From assembly GCA_016780605.1 (NCBI GenBank), contig JADHLS010000287.1, forward strand, positions 1 to 6,719: a DNA stretch of 6,719 nucleotides, written 5' to 3'. Below are positions 5,517-6,719 of this stretch, piece by piece. The notes beneath the pieces were generated by a model. It searched no databases, was not told the DNA's origin, and was given only the letters and a program-made list of their open reading frames with translations. The stretch comes from Reyranella sp. (GTDB taxonomy: Bacteria > Pseudomonadota > Alphaproteobacteria > Reyranellales > Reyranellaceae). The position numbers and the translations under genes were made by a program. Position 1 is the first letter of the stretch. Every line of letters starts with the position of its first letter.

Positions 5517-5606
5517 ATGGCCGTTTTCTTCTCTGGCTGGTTCGACGATTCCTATCGCCGTCCGGCGGCGCGCCTGCCGCCCATCAATCCAGCCGCCCGC
5601 TCATGA
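5517..5606 (+). CDS. Possible 29-codon leader ORF overlapping the traG start (ATGA)
   Basis: ATG at 5517 opens a 29-residue ORF (MAVFFSGWFDDSYRRPAARL, then PPINPAARS) whose TGA overlaps the traG ATG as ATGA. traG itself has no visible Shine-Dalgarno, so coupling through a short upstream reading frame is plausible. The ORF's own site (AGG only 2 nt away) is weak. The frame is open back to 5469, so it could also be the tail of a gene that originally preceded traG and was cut by insertion of the cargo. No homology is recognised. Confidence 0.3.
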   Translation: MAVFFSGWFDDSYRRPAARLPPINPAARS

Positions 5607-6719
5607 CCCCGACCCGTTTTCTCATCGGCCAGATCGCCATCGTCTTCGCCATCGTGATCGGCGGCCTGTGGGTTGCCACGCAATGGGTCGCGGCCGAGCT
5701 TGCCTACCAGCCGCGCCTGGGCGAGCCGTGGTTCACGGCATTCGCCCTGCCGGTCTATCATCCCTGGCGGCTGTTCGAATGGTGGTATGCCTACGACGCC
5801 TACGCGCCCCGGCTGTTCGACGAAGCCGGCGTCATTGCGGCCTGCAGCGGCTTTCTCGGCATCGTCGTCGCCGTGATCGGCTCGCTGTGGCGGGCCCGCC
5901 AGGCGCGGCTGGTCACCACCTACGGCTCCTCGCGCTGGGCAAGCCGGCACGAGATCGACCGGGCCGGATTGTTTCGGGCCACGGGCGTGTTCCTCGGCCG
6001 GCTCGACGACCGCTATCTGCGCCACGACGGGCCCGAGCACGTCATCGCCTTCGCGCCGACGCGGTCCGGCAAGGGTGTGGGGCTTGTCATCCCGACGCTG
6101 CTCTCCTGGACCGAGAGCGCCGTCGTCCACGACATCAAGGGCGAGAACTGGCAGCTCACCGCCGGCTGGCGCAGCCGCTTCTCGCACTGCCTTCTGTTCA
6201 ATCCCACTGACCCGCGCTCGGCCCGCTACAACCCGCTGCTGGAGGTCCGCAAGGGTCCGGACGAGGTGCGCGACGTCCAGAACATCGCCGACGTCCTGGT
6301 CGATCCGGAAGGGGCGCTCGAACGGCGCAATCACTGGGAGAAGACCAGCCACGCGCTGCTGGTCGGCGCCATCCTGCACGTGCTCTACGCCGAGCCGGAC
6401 AAGACGCTGGCCCGCGTCGCCACCTTCCTGTCGGACCCGCTGCGCTCCTTCGAGCACACGCTGCGGCGGATGATGGAGACCAACCATCTCGGCACCGCGC
6501 GGCAGCCCGTGGTCCATCCTGTCGTGGCATCCGCCGCACGCGAGGTCCTGAACAAGTCGGAGAACGAGCGCTCGGGCGTGCTGTCGACGGCGATGTCGTT
6601 CCTCGGCCTCTACCGGGATCCCGTGGTGGCGGCGACCACCGCCGCTTGCGACTGGCGGATCGCCGACCTCGTGGACGCCGAGCGGCCGGTCACCCTCTAT
6701 CTCGTCATCCCGCCCTCCG
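5603..6719 (+). CDS. traG: Conjugal transfer coupling protein TraG (VirD4/T4CP family), 3' end outside window
   Basis: The visible 372 residues are the N-terminal part of a type IV coupling protein, an inner-membrane hexameric ATPase that links the relaxase-DNA complex to the type IV secretion channel. Two membrane segments lie at about 6-30 (LIGQIAIVFAIVIGGLWV) and 75-96. A conserved TTYGSSRWA block (105-113) precedes the nucleotide-binding domain. Walker A is APTRSGKG (151-158, Lys157), followed by DIKGENW (177-183), FNPTD (199-203) and YNPLLEVR (209-216), all typical of the TraG subfamily that accompanies trb-type secretion genes. Family members are roughly 600-700 residues, so a third or more, including Walker B, lies past the right edge. 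The reading is intact, with strong GC preference at third positions. Downstream trbB-I genes would be expected. The minus-strand frame across this gene is a GC-driven shadow. Confidence 0.94.
   Translation, partial: MTPTRFLIGQIAIVFAIVIGGLWVATQWVAAELAYQPRLGEPWFTAFALPVYHPWRLFEWWYAYDAYAPRLFDEAGVIAACSGFLGIVVAVIGSLWRARQARLVTTYGSSRWASRHEIDRAGLFRATGVFLGRLDDRYLRHDGPEHVIAFAPTRSGKGVGLVIPTLLSWTESAVVHDIKGENWQLTAGWRSRFSHCLLFNPTDPRSARYNPLLEVRKGPDEVRDVQNIADVLVDPEGALERRNHWEKTSHALLVGAILHVLYAEPDKTLARVATFLSDPLRSFEHTLRRMMETNHLGTARQPVVHPVVASAAREVLNKSENERSGVLSTAMSFLGLYRDPVVAATTAACDWRIADLVDAERPVTLYLVIPPS

Noticed and set aside
5552..6517. 321-codon minus-strand frame opposite traG
   Set aside because: A shadow of traG caused by high third-position GC. 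The peptide is an Arg/Gly/Asp/Val-rich low-complexity run, while the plus strand encodes clear TraG motifs.

Overview
This window looks like an accessory (defence cargo) segment of an integrative conjugative element in a high-GC proteobacterium, probably an alphaproteobacterium. The right edge carries the 5' two thirds of a TraG/VirD4-type coupling protein gene of the kind found in Tn4371-like and rhizobial elements. The host assignment is inference from that TraG type, the GC content and the CTTGAC-type promoter element. No rRNA, tRNA, CRISPR array, integrase or transposase is visible.

Layout from left to right. Positions 1-3808 read leftwards on the minus strand as a putative anti-phage defence operon, transcribed in this order: an E2-like (ubiquitin-conjugating fold) protein with a C-terminal zinc-knuckle motif (2894-3808, start uncertain); a DUF4338 protein of the Druantia DruA family (1491-2693); and a large uncharacterised protein that runs off the left end (1-1474), in the position DruB holds in type I Druantia. 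Just right of this operon, and divergent from it, is a plus-strand HTH-XRE regulator fused to an ImmA/IrrE-like domain (3911-4861). Its metallopeptidase motif is altered: EExxH replaces HExxH. The roughly 100-bp divergent region holds an inverted repeat, a TGTGTCA direct repeat and a minus-strand TTGACA box, a natural place for this regulator to act.

Next comes a convergent minus-strand gene for a small protein with about four membrane helices (4891-5298). It is followed by about 300 bp with little recognisable content except a 29-codon ORF that overlaps the traG start by ATGA. Then comes traG (5603 to the right edge), which is visibly more GC-rich than the defence genes.

Working model: phage-defence cargo sits next to the transfer module of a conjugative element, and the HTH-ImmA/IrrE protein controls it, by analogy with CapH/CapP control of CBASS. 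The most interesting feature is an E2-like protein with no CD-NTase, E1 or JAB partner in the window, next to a DruA-like protein instead. This may be an E2-carrying Druantia variant. It cannot be settled here because the rest of the operon (a DruE-type helicase would be expected) lies beyond the left edge.
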